A stretch of 64,000 bases of DNA from Diphasiastrum complanatum (GCA_029204225.1 CM055104.1:23056786-23120785); one strand, 5' to 3'. Counted from the first letter of the stretch, positions 34,424 through 49,512 are shown. Translations and numbers: made by a program. The notes: generated by a model not told the origin, from the letters alone.

Positions 34424-37400
34424 AGCATAGATCAGGCCTAGTTATGGTGATCCACATTAAGGAGCCTATAAGTTGCCTATAAAGAGTGATGTCCATAAAG
34501 GAGGCTTCATCACTTTTATTGAGCACTTTTACATCTTGCTCCATTGGTGTTTCTACATGCTTGCAATCTTGCATCTTGAATCTATTGAGCAAACTTTGAG
34601 CATACTTAATTTGACTAATGAAGATGAAATCTGAACCTCTAAGTACTTCTATGCCCAATATAAAGTGAAGTTGACCAAGATGTACCATCTTAAATTCTAG
34701 TGATAGATTTTTCTTGGTTTTCTCAATACCATCAATGTTATCACCACTAAGGATGATATTATCTACATAAATCAATAGAAGTACAATGCCATTTACATCA
34801 TACATTATGTACAAAGTTGGATGATATTCATTTTGAGTGAATCCAATAGAAACTAAGAAATCATGAAGTCTTGAATTCCAAGACCTTGATGCTTGCTTCA
34901 AACCATATAAGCTCCTTTGAAGATGGCATACTTTACCTTCCATCCCAAGCTTGGCAAAGCCTTGGGGCTGCTCCATGAAGATGTCTTCTTCCAAATAACC
35001 ATTTAAGAATGCATTAGAAACATCCATTTGAAAGAGAATCCAACCAAAATGTGAAGCAAGTGCAAGAAGTAACCTTATTGTGACCATCTTGGCCACAGGT
35101 GCAAAAGTTTCTTCAAAATCTATGCCCTTTGCTTGAGCATATCCTTTGGCATAACCTTGCCTTGTGTTTGCTTACACTTCCATCCACATTGAGTTTTAGC
35201 TTAAAAACCCATTTACATCCAATCACATTCTTAAGAGGTCTATCAACAAGGATCCATGTGCCATTCTCCATCAAAGCATTATATTCATCTATCATAGCTT
35301 GAAACCATTCCTTTGAGCTCAATGCATCTTCTACACATGAAGGTTTTTCAAAACTTGAAATGAGTGCAAAGGATGAAGATGGATTACCCTCGGCTTTCTT
35401 CCCCTTGTCTTGGTATGTGAGCCTCAATGGCTCCATGCTTACCGTTGATGATCTTCTTGGAGTGATTAGTTCACTTGGCTCTAGCTCCTCCTCAAGATCT
35501 ATGACATCTTGATCCTCGGCCACCTCCCTCTTGATAGGTGATTTGATTGAGCCATCAACAAGTTTATGCATATTATCCTCATCAAAAATGATATCTCTAG
35601 AAACCACAAACTTGTTGGAAGATGGAATGTATACCTTATATCCCTTGCTTGCTTTGCCATACCTTCCAAGACTTCAAAGGGTGTTTTGCCTTCAATAGAG
35701 CTACATGGATCTCTATTCATCAAATGGTTAGCACAAGTGAGAGCTTCTCCCCAAAAAGCTTTTGGTAAACATGCATCAATCCTTAAGGCTTTAAGAACAT
35801 TCACACAATGTCCTATTCCTTCTCTCAGCTACCCCATTTTGTTGAGGGGTGTAGGGACAAGATAATTTTTTTTTAATCCCTTCTTGATCACAAAAATCTT
35901 TAAAAGCATTGGAGATATATTCTCCACCATTATCACTTCTAAAAGTTTTGATCTTGTGATCAAGATGCTTCTCAACAAATGCTTTGAACTTAAGAAAGCT
36001 TTGAAATACTTGTGCTTTAGATGAAAGTAAGAATACCCAACAAAACCTTGAGTAATCATCTATTAATGTAACAAACATGGTGGCACCTCCATTGGACATT
36101 GTACTTGCAAAGTGTACATCCGAGTGGATCAACTCAAGTTGATGAGTTGTCTTTGTGATTGAACTTGAGAAGGGCTTCTTATGTGCTTTTGAGAGAGCAC
36201 ATGCTTCACATACCTTCTCCTCTTTTGCCAAGGATCTTGGAAGTCCTGAGGCAAGCTCCTCCTTGCACATGACCTCCATGGACTTTGAGTTGATGTGACC
36301 AAGTCTTTTGTGCCAAAGACTATGGTTGGATAGTTTGGTCTCCTTGGCTAGCATCACAATATTAGCATCCACATAGGCATCTAATTTGAATAGTCTTCCA
36401 AATCTTATGCCTCTATCAATGATCTTGCCATCCTTCTTGATGTTACATGCATTTGTAGTAAACTCCACAATCAAACCATTGTCAAGCAATTGTGCTACAC
36501 TAAGCAAGTTCTTAGTGATACTAGGAATGTAAAGTACTCCATCAATCTTGATCTTCCTTGAAGATCCCAAGCATAAAGGTATGGATCCTATGCCTTCTAC
36601 CTTACAAGCATAATCATTTGCTGTAAAAATTGACTTGATAGGTCCATCATAGGTAGATAAGTTTGAGAAATACTCCCTCTTACTTGTCATGTGGGAGCTA
36701 GCCCCACTATCTATCCACCAAGGGTCTTCACCTCTTATGCTTGAAGATGAGAAACTTGACATCATGAGTGAATCTTCATGAGAGCTCTTCTCTTCCTCTT
36801 GGCCTAGGTTTGCTTGACTTTGAGATTGCTTCTTCTTGAAGCACTCCAAGGCATAGTGCCCCATCTTGCCACAAAAGTAGCATTTGATCTCCGACTTATC
36901 CTTCTTTGGCTTTCTCGAGCTTGGACTTGAAGTTCCTTCTTGATCTTCACCTTTGACTTGATTCTTCTTTAATGTAGCACCCTTGCCTTTGGATTTGCTC
37001 TTTCTCATGGTGAAAAGAGCCTTGTCATCTCCATCATTGAGGGAGAGCTTCTCCATCCTTGACTTGATGTGAGTTCTCCTACTCTCCTCGGCCATGAGGA
37101 TTTCTTGGAGATATTCAAGTGAGGGCAACTTGCCCATAATTGCATAGCCTCAGTTGCACTAGGTCAGCAAAATCCACACTCAAACCATTCAAGATTAGTT
37201 GAACAAGTTCACTTTCCTTAGTGGAATCTCCTATGTAAGCAAGCTCCTTGTTTAAGTCCTTAACTCTCAACACATATGAATGTCCACTCTCTCCTTTAGC
37301 TTGAAAACATTGAAGGATTTGATTCTTCACGGATAGCAACCTTGAAGTATTCTTGGGTTCATATATCTTTTGAAGAGTTTCCCATGCTTCTTGAGCCGAG

Positions 37401-37642
37401 GTGCAAGCACCTACCTCCTTAAGAAGCTCGTTAGCTACATTCATTTTTATAAAATGGAGAGCAACCTTGCACCTCCTTTTGTATTTTGTAGCTTCCTTGA
37501 GGGTGAATGGGCTCATCCTCTTCACCACTCACTATATCCATTAGATCTTGTAAAACAAAGATTGATTCCATTCTTAGCTTACAATAATTAGAAGCATTCA
37601 ATCTACATGTGAATCCAAAAGATATGCATTCATTGAAGCCAT
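34405..37642 (-). pseudogene. copia family J gag-pol, nearly complete but broken
   Basis: Gag starts at about 37642 (MASMNAYLLDSH). Its helical domain (RRCKVALHFIK, WETLQKIYEP, ELVQLILNGL) follows a frameshift near 37520. The 448-codon frame 37137-35791 has the knuckle CYFCGKMGHYALEC (residue 86), protease IDSGASSHM (Asp143), LWHKRLGH (274), CEACALSKAH, and integrase Asp340, Asp402 (SDNGGEY) and Glu438 (GVAERRNR). Integrase continues in another frame (35804), then loses part of its C-terminus near 35660. The RT fragment 35607-35113 is followed by a frameshift to 35096-34405. The catalytic motif is YVDN instead of YVDD. RNase H and the 3' LTR are missing at the junction near 34405. Confidence 0.88.
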
Positions 37643-38438
37643 CTATCTTTAAACAAGATCTTGATCACAAGAATAGATGCAAAATAGATATGATTGAAAG
37701 ACTAGCTATCCCACTACCTAGGGACTTGAGAAAGCTCAAAACTTGACCTCTCAATAAGATCCTACCTGATCTTAAGCCAAATCAAATCTATGAATGTCAA
37801 CAAGAATGGAAAGTAGCTTGAATTTGCATAAAAAATGGATCTAGAATTGTCTCCTCCTTGATCTCAACTTCACAAGGATATAAGATTCACCTAACCTGAA
37901 CCAAAAAGAATCATATGCAAATAAATGCCTCTTCAAATCATTCCTACAAGATCAGCTTGAATCATCATGCAATAATCAATCCAAACTACCTCACAAATCA
38001 AGCAAAAAATTGAACACAATCTTGACTAGAATTGCATTCCTTGATGAGCACTTATCAAAGTCTTTGGGCTGACCCCAAAATTGAATTTCTAAGACCTCAA
38101 TAAGTCTAAGAACGACCTATTACAATACCAAATATAAGGATCTACCTTCCTATTGATTGATTGAAAACTATTCCTTGTGATAGACTCCACAAATCAAGTA
38201 GCATCATGATATATGATGAAAGTGCAAAATACTTGCTATCTTGATCCAATATAAGAGATGACCACAATTTGGATTTTGAAGCTAAAAATCCTGTAAATCA
38301 AAACCATTAGATCCCTCTTCACGCAAATTGATCAAGAATTGAAGGTACTACTCATAGATTATGTCTAGATAGCAATCAATGCTTGAATTGCATCAAAATC
38401 TATGATTCTGGCATGAAGTGAAGCTCATTTCTTGGAAT
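37643..38438 (-). other. 5' leader of the family J element
   Basis: Untranslated sequence between the gag start and the primer site on the minus strand. No reading frame was recognised. Confidence 0.6.
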
Positions 38439-38451
38439 GGATCTGATACCA
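38439..38451 (-). promoter_or_regulatory. family J primer-binding site
   Basis: On the minus strand TGGTATCAGATCC directly follows the LTR end. It differs by one base from the consensus TGGTATCAGAGCC for initiator tRNA-Met. Confidence 0.8.
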
Positions 38452-39118
38452 TGATAAAAATACAGCAAAATAATCCCATTTGATCCTAGAAATGATGGAG
38501 AAAGCACCTATTTAAATTCCAAACAAGATCTAGAAGCTAGATTACTAATCAGTACATTGATTCCTACCTTCTCTTGGCTTGAACTCCATGAATTAGTTCC
38601 AAAACTCTTCACATGTGTGAAAGTACGGCCTGCTGCTGCTTATGTACTGTACCTGCAACTCCAAACTCATTCAATCATCACAAAAAACCATATGCCAATA
38701 GCATTCATCAATCAGATCATAGACTCAAACTAGTCAAGAAGGAAAATCTCGATTTTGCTCATAATTGGATGGGAATCCCATCACATATTTATACATGTAG
38801 AGCTCAGATTTGAGCATATTAGGGCTTCTATGTATTCATCATAACCTAACCCTAACATCTTACCTAAAGATCCACTTGATCCACCCTATTTAGAGTCAAT
38901 GCCTCCAGATCCAAAAACAATGAGAAAAATGCTATATTTAGCTCCTACTTTTTCTCTAGGAGGGATCTATGCACTCTTTGGACATATCCCAAAGGTACCA
39001 TTCCAAAGCTAGATTTTGGATGGATAATAATTATTCACTTGTGTTGAAATTGTTCAGAAGAAAAGTCCTATTTATAATAGAGTGAATCCTATTTGGAAGA
39101 CTACTAGAGATTCTATCA
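38452..39118 (-). repeat. family J 5' LTR
   Basis: 667 bp. On the plus strand it begins TGATAAAAATAC and ends TTCTATCA, giving 5-bp inverted ends TGATA/TATCA, and it abuts the primer site. On the minus strand TATAAATA (about 38783-38790) and TATAAATAGG (about 39068-39078) are possible promoter boxes; the first is better placed for transcription starting inside the LTR. No 3' LTR partner is in the window. Confidence 0.75.
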
Positions 39119-41301
<2,183 letters not shown>

Positions 41302-41380
41302 CGGGGGCAGGAGGGGGTCACAATACAATGTGGGGCAATCAGACCAAGTGAGAGCAAGATAATATACATGGGATTGGTAG

Positions 41381-41655
41381 ATGGCTAAAAGAAAATGTGG
41401 TCATTTGTTTGCATTGGAAAGAGCATTGAAAACAATTGTCCTAGCTTTTGTCATATACAACAAATCAATGTTGGGAGACAATTTGATACATGTGGTTTTG
41501 CCCTGATGAAATTACACACACTCACACTTGGCAACCAAATTACAACATACTCAGACGACCAACTAGAATTGAAGGTAAATGGTGTATGAGTTTTTGGACA
41601 ATACCTCGTCAAGATGAGGCGAATTATCTAAACACATGTGGATATGTGCTAGTAA
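41381..41655 (+). pseudogene. decayed copy of the SWIM-linked N-terminal domain
   Basis: It starts ATGGCTAAAAGAAAATG like the 25.6 kb copy. One frame reads MWFCPDEITHTHTW, RRPTRIEGKWCMSFWTIPRQ, then EANYLNTCGYVL. These match the MWFCP/HTW, WCVSF and LNKGGYILEC segments of the 9475-10196 ORF. The start and this frame differ by a frameshift. It is followed by a copia RT scrap, exactly as at 25.3-24.8 kb. Confidence 0.65.
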
Positions 41656-41659
41656 GGAA

Positions 41660-41900
41660 GTAGTCTCTCATCTCAAGAAGAGCGTGTATGGGCTCAAGCC
41701 GACACAAAAGAGTTGGTATTAACACTTGTGTGCTCTATCAAGTAACGATGAGTGAATATAATCACTCATTTTACTTCAAGATCGATAAAATCCACATCAC
41801 TTTCTTTTGACTCTATGTTGATGACATTATACGTACAAGAAATAGTGATATTAAGATCGATAAGATCAATTATGTGTTAGAAGTTAGTGGGTATGAGCGG
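41660..41900 (+). pseudogene. copia RT scrap
   Basis: LKKSVYGLKPTQKSWY is followed by stops. It is the same scrap as the minus-strand copy at 24803-25080. It is cut at its end by an LTR starting at 41907. Confidence 0.6.
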
Positions 41901-41906
41901 AAGTTG

Positions 41907-42641
41907 GTGTGACTTTCACACGTGTGGAGTGTCCACCACTTGTGATTATGATCTCCTAAGGTGTGTGGATGCACAATGATCAAGAGTAGATTGAGATTCA
42001 AGATCAATCTTAAACTTAATGGCAAAAACACACTACTACATGCATTAACTCACTTCCAAAGTACATACACATGTGTGGGAAGTGTTCCAAAATAAAACTA
42101 AGTGAGAACAAGCTGCTCTCCTTGGGTAGAGAGAGAATCCTACCAATAACTCTCGGGTAGAGAGAGAATGCTAGAAAAACACTTAGACTCAAAATCAATG
42201 AGATCTCCAAATAACTTAGTTCAAAATGAGAAGTACAATGATACTATAGATCCTCGAGCTACTCCTAACTCAAACATGATTGGACCACCTATTTACAACC
42301 TCTTAATCCTATTGGACCATTGATGCATCCACCTCTTGATTATATTGGTCCATTCTCAAGCATATCTCAAATCCTATTGGACCATTGATGGTTCCACCTC
42401 TAAATCCTATTGGACCTCTTGAACTTCATCAAACTAAGTCACTACACTTGTCAACACTCTATTTAGCTTGAGTTTCATCTCCTACACTACTTTGGCTCAA
42501 TAGAGACATTACATGAGGAATTAATCAATTTGCCATCTATGCCAATTTTTTACCCTATCATCATTCTACACCAAGATGCTTGACATAGAAAAATGTAAGA
42601 CCCCTATTTCTAACATAGATAGCCTTTTTGCATTTTTCACA
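41907..42641 (-). repeat. LTR with TGTGA/TCACA ends (family E, minus strand)
   Basis: 735 bp. On the plus strand it starts TGTGACTTTC and ends TTTTTCACA. On the minus strand it follows the polypurine tract CTTTTTAGGAGGAG (42655-42642). It contains two CTCGGGTAGAGAGAGAA-like motifs and matches the 19395-20083 LTR over most of its length. Confidence 0.75.
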
Positions 42642-42659
42642 CTCCTCCTAAAAAGTTAT

Positions 42660-42918
42660 CTACTGAAGATTAATCATTAATCTTGATATTACTCCAAGAT
42701 TAGATCTATGCTTGATGAAGGCACTCTTGCTCAAAGGCTTGGTGAGTAGATCGGCAATACGAGAGGATGTGTTCACATGCTCCAAATAGATCCTCCAATA
42801 AACTTTTCTCTCACAAAGTGGTGTGCCACTTCTATGTGCTTACTCCTTGCATAAAATATGGGATTATTGGCAAGAGCTTGGGCCGAGATATTGTCACACT
42901 TGATCATTGGTAGATCAA
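42660..42918 (-). pseudogene. copia family E RNase H C-terminal part
   Basis: The minus strand translates to segments like the plus-strand copy at 58027-58428 (DLPMIKCDN, then ALANNPIF, then ARSKHIEVAHHF) with some decay. It leads into a polypurine tract and LTR. It is truncated at about 42918 where another LTR begins. Confidence 0.65.
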
Positions 42919-42924
42919 CTTGAT

Positions 42925-43607
42925 CTGATCATAAATTAGAATCTTGTGAGTCTTGGCAAGTGATTAGAATCTTCATAGGTGATTAGATCGGAAAATCAGA
43001 GAGATGGACAAGAGAGAGAGCAACTATATTATCAATTTTGATTTTTTAGGGTGAGACGATCAGTGTCTCGCTTGTTGGCGGTCTGACACTCTGCTCTGTT
43101 GCTTTGTTCTGCTCGTTGGCAGACTTTCATGCACAACTCTTTTGTTTCTCTAATTTTTCTATTCTTTCGCTCACTGTTCTCTCTCTCACTCTCTGTTATT
43201 GTTGATCCAAATTTTTTTGTTTATATCTCCATTATGTGGAGTTTACAAGATAGCTAAATAGAGAGTTACAAGAGTAGTTAACGCTAATCAACTAGTTAGT
43301 TACTCTCTATTATTGCTAATTGTTTCAGCTGAGCGTGAAGTTCAAGACTCCATGCCCGTTGAGCTGCCAACTGGCAGCGCAAAATATTTTCCTTCATTTT
43401 CTTTTTGTTTTGTGTCGTGTCATGTCTTTTGGTCCTAGAGGCATGTTTGAATTTCACAAATCATTCGACCTTTGAGTTTTGCTTCGCTTCGCGTCTTAGG
43501 GTTTTCGAGGTACGTTGACTTTCGCGAATTGTTCACCATTCATCCTCTGCTTTGTGTCGCTTTGCTTGACGTCGTGGCAAAGTTACAGGAGTTCACAATT
43601 TTTGACA
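42925..43607 (-). repeat. family G 3' LTR (minus strand)
   Basis: On the minus strand the purine run CAAGAGAGAG is followed by TGTCAAAAATTGTG at 43607. The sequence continues with no pol to about 42925, where the family E pol scrap starts. The distal end is inferred from that junction; I found no TGACA at it. Confidence 0.5.
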
Positions 43608-45470
43608 CTCTCTCTTGAACCTTGCAACTTTGTATGTTTAATCCAATTGTCTTTCTTTGCTTTGCGAAGAGTGGCTTGTCGAGCGGCTTCGTGAGCAGAT
43701 CTACAATCATGTCTTTAGGCTTTATGTACTGGACCTGGAGCTCTCCTTTCGAGATCAAATCTCGAATGTGATGGTACTTGAGAGGTATGTGGTTTGTTTT
43801 TGAATGGAAGACAGAAAGGATCTTGGGACAGATATGTGACACTCTGAGAATCCGTCATCATCGTGCATGGTTCTCCTTGTGATATGCCAATTGCCTCCAG
43901 CATCATCTGCAACCAAACTATCTCGTTTGCCACTTTTGGAGCTGCGACGTATTCAGATTCGGCTGAGGATTGAGCTACCAAGGTTTGCTTTTTGCATATC
44001 CAGTTGATTGCTGCTCCGCACACTATTGAACATCCCCATGTTACAGACTTGTTGTCATCTTTGCAGCTCGCCTAGCTTGCATCAATATAGTGGTGCAGCT
44101 CGAATCCTTTTCTTTTGTTATCTACTCTATAGGTTAATCCCATATATTGGATACCCTTCAGATATTGTAGGATTCGTTTTGCCATTTGCCAATGTGCCAT
44201 GCTAGGATTGGAAGAGAATTGGCTTAAAGCATAAACAGAGAAAGCCAAATCGGGTTTGGTACAAATTGTAAGGTACATCAAACTACCGATTAGGTTTTCG
44301 TAGGATATACCTTCCATCTTCTGTTTTTCTTCCTCTGTTCTTGGGCAATCCTACTTCGTCAACTTGGCTCTAGCTATCATTGGTGTAGGTTTTTCTTTGT
44401 AGTCCATCATTCGGTACTGCTTAAGCACTTTTCTAGTAAATTCAGACTGACTCAAATGTATTTTTTTTCTTTTATTCAATCTCTTCTGATCTCCAACCCA
44501 AGGCATTTTGTTGCTTCTCCCAGATCTGTGATTTTATGATTTTCAGAAATCTGACTCTTCATGTCCTTGATTAGCATCAAGGAGTTTTCTATCATAAAAG
44601 AATCATCCAGGAAAATAGTTAGAATCACAAAATCTTCTCCTACTCTTTTTATGTAGACATTATAGTCTGGTTGTGTAGGATTGAAGTCTAGAGACTTCAG
44701 AAGACTATCGAGCTTCTTGTACCAAGCTCGTGATGTCTGCTTTAGAACATAAATGCATCTCTGCAACTGAAAGGCATATTATCGATTGTCGGGATCTTCA
44801 AATCCTTTAGGCTACTTCATGAAGATCTCCTCCTATAGATCTCCATGGAAAAAAGTTGTCTTTACATCAATCTGGTAAATTTCCAGATTGTGTTGTGTAG
44901 CGTATGCAAGGAACAATCGTATGCTTGTCATCTTGACCATCGACGAATATGTGTCGATATAATCAACACCATACCTTTGTGTGTAATCTTTCATAACAAG
45001 CCTTGCTTTGTAATGTCCAACAGTGCCATCTGATTTCATTTTTCTTTTGTACACCCATTACAGTCATCGATCTTTTTGTTTTCTGACAGTGGCTCCAGTG
45101 TCCATGCCTCATTTTGCCTCATTGATTCGATCTCTTCTGACATTGTCTGCCTCTAGAATTCTCCCTCTGGACTTTGGACAGCTTCTAGATATGTAGTTGG
45201 CTCTTCAGTTAAGCTACAATATTTGTATTGTGTGTCTTCGCTCCACTGAAGATTGTCAGCGTATCGATCTGGAGGTCTTCTTTGTCCTGTTGACCTTTTG
45301 GGTTTGTTTCATCATTGTCCGAAAGTTTCTGGTTCATGGGGTTGATCATCTTCTTCCTGCTGCTCTAGAGTCTAGGGCTCAATGTTCTGATTTGATGTCT
45401 CTCCTCGATCTCTCTCTTGAATTGGCAGCAGTGTGAAGATCTCATGGCCTTTTTCATCTTTTAGTCTAGG
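43608..45470 (-). pseudogene. copia family G RT and RNase H, heavily broken
   Basis: The RT part begins with a linker and ESMRQNEAWTLEPL (about 45125-45080). It continues HYKARLVMKDYTQRYGVDY, IYQIDVKTTFFHGDL (45054-44833), CIYVLKQTSRAWYKKLDSLL and the catalytic region ILTIFLDDSFM (44766-44476). RNase H follows (44317-43715: NLIGSLMYLT, SAESEYVAAPKVANE) and the tail DMIVDLLTKPLDK. At least five frame breaks or stops occur. The catalytic motif FLDD keeps both aspartates. It stops abruptly at 45470 where a plus-strand family A LTR begins. Confidence 0.8.
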
Positions 45471-45474
45471 GAAT

Positions 45475-46608
45475 TGAAGAAACAAAATGTTTCTATTGCC
45501 AAAGCCTTGCTAGCTCTCCACTCTGATTTTGACAAAAAAGACACATGAAACAAAATTATTCGCGAACAATTTTGCGACACACGACACGAAAGTGTTTCGC
45601 GACACAAAATCATTCTTGCTCCACGAATGACCAAGAAGGTCAGTCCAAGTATCAAGGGGTACAAGTATTTGATCAGATATCATGACATCAGCAAAAGTAC
45701 TCTAGGTCGTGGCTAATCTACCACTCTTGTAATTCGTGATTAGTTGTAGATGTTTAATCTTTCTGATCTGGAAGTTACACGACGCGACACGAAAAAGTTC
45801 GCAAACTATATACTTTTTGCTTGATCCATAATACTGTAAGATGAAAATATACAGAATACATGTCCACCTGTGAGCGAGACAATTTTCTAAGAGAATCAGC
45901 AGATCCAGAAGTCTGCTAGTAAGCGAGACACTATTTGTGAGAGAACTGCATTTATCTCACGCCAATGCACTATGTGGATCTGTCACACAGTGCTTGAAAT
46001 CAAAAAATCAATAGATAATATTGTAGTTGTTATGCACATATAATTCTGAATGATTGTATGATCTCGAATAAATATTTGTCTGCTACTATTCGTGTATCGG
46101 ATTCACTTGTTTATTCAATTTCGCACATTTGTTTGATTTTGTTGAATGTTATAATAATTTCTAACGTAGATCAGCAATGTCTGTCTACATTCTGGAGGAT
46201 TGTAGGAATGATATAGCTGGCAGTGACCAGCAATTGTATATGAATTCTACACGAACTAATTTTATTCATGAATGTTTTTGCTTCGTGTTTCGCTTTGTTT
46301 CACTTCGTGATCACTTGGCTATAAGCGTAAATCAATTTCAGAGCTCACTTAAGTTTCGTTTCGTCTTGTCTCGTTACAGAGCCTGATTGTTCTTTTCGTG
46401 AATTCTTCTCTTTTGTCTAGTTTCGCTTCGTTTCGTTTCATTGCAAAGCTTGACTGGATCGCAAATTCTTCTCGAGCAGAAATTATTCGTGATCAAAATA
46501 GTTTCACGAAATGTTCGCGAATTGTTCGAGAGAATTCTATCAGTTCGTTACCAAGATGTTACTAGAATTTTGAATTTGCACAATTTGCATACATTGAGAT
46601 GTCCATCA
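45475..46608 (+). repeat. family A LTR, full length, with primer site
   Basis: It starts TGAAGAAACAAAATG and ends GTCCATCA. It shares with 21248-22239 the pol-tail start, the TCGTGGCTAATCTACCACTC segment, the GCGAGACA repeats and CTACATTCTGGAGGA. It is followed by one base and then the primer site. The leader runs to about 46712, where a gypsy fragment begins, so no gag is attached. Confidence 0.75.
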
Positions 46609-46609
46609 G

Positions 46610-46622
46610 TGGTATCAGAGCC
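46610..46622 (+). promoter_or_regulatory. primer-binding site (initiator tRNA-Met)
   Basis: TGGTATCAGAGCC, a perfect consensus site, two bases after the family A LTR end. Confidence 0.85.
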
Positions 46623-46716
46623 ACCTTGTCATAGTCTGACATAGCCAAAAAGCTATCAGATCTAGGAGGCTAAGTTCAAACAAAGAACCATTAACAAGGA
46701 GAACACAAATTCTGGA

Positions 46717-49400
46717 TCAATAACTTCCCAACTTGTATTCTTGAAGCATACCAAAAACTATATCCAAATGTTTCGCATGCTCTTCCATGTTCCTGCTATA
46801 TATCAAGATGTCGTCAAAGAACACCAACACAAACAAATAAAGGTAAGGTTCAAAAATTCGATTCATAAGAGCTTGAAAAGTGGCAAGAGCATTAGTTAAT
46901 CCGAACAACATAACTTTGAATTCATAATGTCCCATGTCAGTTCAAAAAGCTGTTTTATGCTGATCCTCTTCTTTGACCTTAATTTGATGGTATCTTCAAC
47001 GTAAATCTATCTTTGAAAAAACGCTAGCTCCCTTTAACGCATCCAACAAATCATCCACTCTAGGTATTGGATATCTGTCTTTGATGATCGCTTTGTTAAG
47101 AGCTCGATAATCATTACACATCCTGAATGTTCCATCCTTCTTCTTAACCAGCAACACGGGAGAGACAAAAGGTGATTTACTTCGAACAGTAAATTCTTGT
47201 GAAAGTAATTCCTGAACCTGTTTATGGACTTCTTCTTTTTTGGCCTTTGATAGTCTGTAAGGTGGTAAATTGACCGGTTTAGTCCCCGATTCCAATTCAA
47301 TAGGATGGTCCACAAATCTGGTAGGAGGTTCCCCTTTGGGTAACTGATCAGCAAACACATCAGAAAATTTACCCAAGATCTTCCAAATTTTTTGAATCTT
47401 TCACACTTTGTTTTCCCTTGGCCAATGGTTTTGTTTTTACTTCCTTGACTTGTCCTTCAACTTCTTCAATCCTGAGCACAAACATTTCCACATTTGATCT
47501 AGATAACCTTTGAGCTTTCTCCACAAAAATCAGCTGCAAAGTTGAATGTGGTTGAGTAGATTGAATGTTGTGTAGTTCAAATTGGCGTTCTCCTTGTCTG
47601 AAGCTCATCAGTCCTTGATCGAAGTTGATTGTTACATTTCCCAAGGTCTTAAGCCATTCCACTCCTAGTATAACATCAATTGGGCCTAGCTCCACAATAT
47701 GGAAATTCGTTTTAAGAGTATAATCCTCCATTTGTAATTCCACCACTGGGGTAACATTATTTTACAAGGAATGGTTACTCCATTGGCAATCTAGAGTCTC
47801 ATCTTATCACAACGATCCAAAGATGCTAATCCACAACTTCGTAATGACCTACTATTAAAGAAGTTATGCGTACTACCACTATCTATTAAGCAAAATACTT
47901 TCCTTCCATTAATTAACGCTTGCACATGGAAGGTTTTGTTAGAATGGGATCCATTGAAAGCATTTAAAGATATGTTCAATAGTTCAACTTTCTGATCCCC
48001 CCTAATGGATCTTTCCTGCTATCCGTGGTCTGATTGATGGTTTGGTGATTCCTCATCGGATGAGGTGTCTTCCTTTCCTTCATCACTTTGCGGCGGCTGA
48101 GTGTCAATGACATTCGCTAAAAAAGTACTAGTATCATCTTCGTCATCTTCAACAATCAAGGAAATACCTACAAACTTAGCTTTGTCACACTTATGCCTTG
48201 GTTTCTATCTATGCTTACAAGTGAAACATAAGCCTTGATGCCGCAGTCGATCTATCTCTGCCTTTGATCTAACAATTTTCACCTCCGACTTGGCCTCCAT
48301 GTTGCTCACTTGTTTCTTACCAATGTTCTTCCTATCAGCTTTTTTAACTGTCGGGTACTGGAGGATTGTGTTTCTTTCCTTATCATGTTGACGGATATTA
48401 GAATTCCGCTCAGCTTCCCATCCGTTAACTTCATATCTGGGTGCTCCTGATTTAGTCGACCACTTACTAGCATATTTAGGCTCAATTTTAAGAGCCACCC
48501 GCATAGCTTGATCGAGATCAGTACAAAAACGTGATGCTACATCAGCTCCAATATCCGGCTACAGTCCTTGGATATACCTTTGTAAGTGATCTACATCAGA
48601 CATTGTGGGTAGTTTAAGAGTTAGACTCCAAAAATCGAAGTTATACTCTTGTATCGAACTCTTCTGACGTATCTTTGTCCATCTTTTAGAGTTATCGTCA
48701 TCTTGGAATGGTCTTCTGAAGGTCTCAATACAAGCATTCTTAAATAATGGCCAATTAGTTTGTGCATTACATTCCCCTATTGATAACCTATTCTCCCTCC
48801 GCTTCCACCACTCATAAGCTGCTTCTTCAAAGTGGATCGTAGCGAAAGTGATTTTATCTCGATCATCTCTATTGAATAGAGTAAAGTAGCGATCTAATTT
48901 ATCCAACCACTCCTCAGTGTCAAGGGTCTTAAAGTCACCGTTGAACTTTGGAATGGTTATCTTATCCTTGTACTCCCGAGTATCGAAGTGGTTCCGTTGT
49001 TCATGAAGTCTCGTGGACTGTTGCACTCATTGTTCAGACATTCCCCTGTCATTACCAAGTCTGACCGGATATTCCATATGACTCTGTAATACATGCTTTC
49101 CCTTGTCCATGTCAATTCTCCGGACATTTTGAGAGGATGTTACATTTTGCAATGGAGATGATAGTCGGAACGATGTAGATGGCTCATTAGATCTCTGATC
49201 AGCTCCCGCTAGTTTGTCTTGCCTACCAGCTAGGCTATCAAACAATTTGTCCCATTTCTGCCTCATCAGCAAGTCAATTTCTTTCCATTGCTTGCAGCAT
49301 TGTAACTATCAGATCTTGTGTAACCTGCATTTTACTTGGTATGTTTTCTTGCTGGTTTGAAACCTACAGTTCTTCCATCGTTTCATCAGTAGGCAAGTTG
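46717..49400 (-). pseudogene. Ty3/gypsy gag, protease and RT remnant
   Basis: On the minus strand: gag (49272-48559) with KFNGDFKTLDTEEWLDKLDR, AYEWWKRRE and IQEYNFDF; the zinc knuckle GLCFTCKHR, stop, KPRHKCD near 48205; and protease CLIDSGSTHNFF (47979-47791). RT starts [19 protein letters not shown] and has [20 protein letters not shown], then FFDD in [11 protein letters not shown] (46935-46717). In-frame stops separate the frames (for example after IQGL, CKHR, DLR). RNase H and integrase are missing beyond 46717. The order gag-protease-RT with FFDD is typical of gypsy elements of the Del/Tekay type, but I do not assign the clade firmly. Confidence 0.85.
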
Positions 49401-49512
49401 TCTTAAGGTGGGCTATTTTTATCCACTGTCTGTTTTCATTTACCACCCATTCTGAAGTGTTATAGCAGTAATTTGGATAGTCTCGGTGAATTTGTCTTAT
49501 CGTTCTATACAC

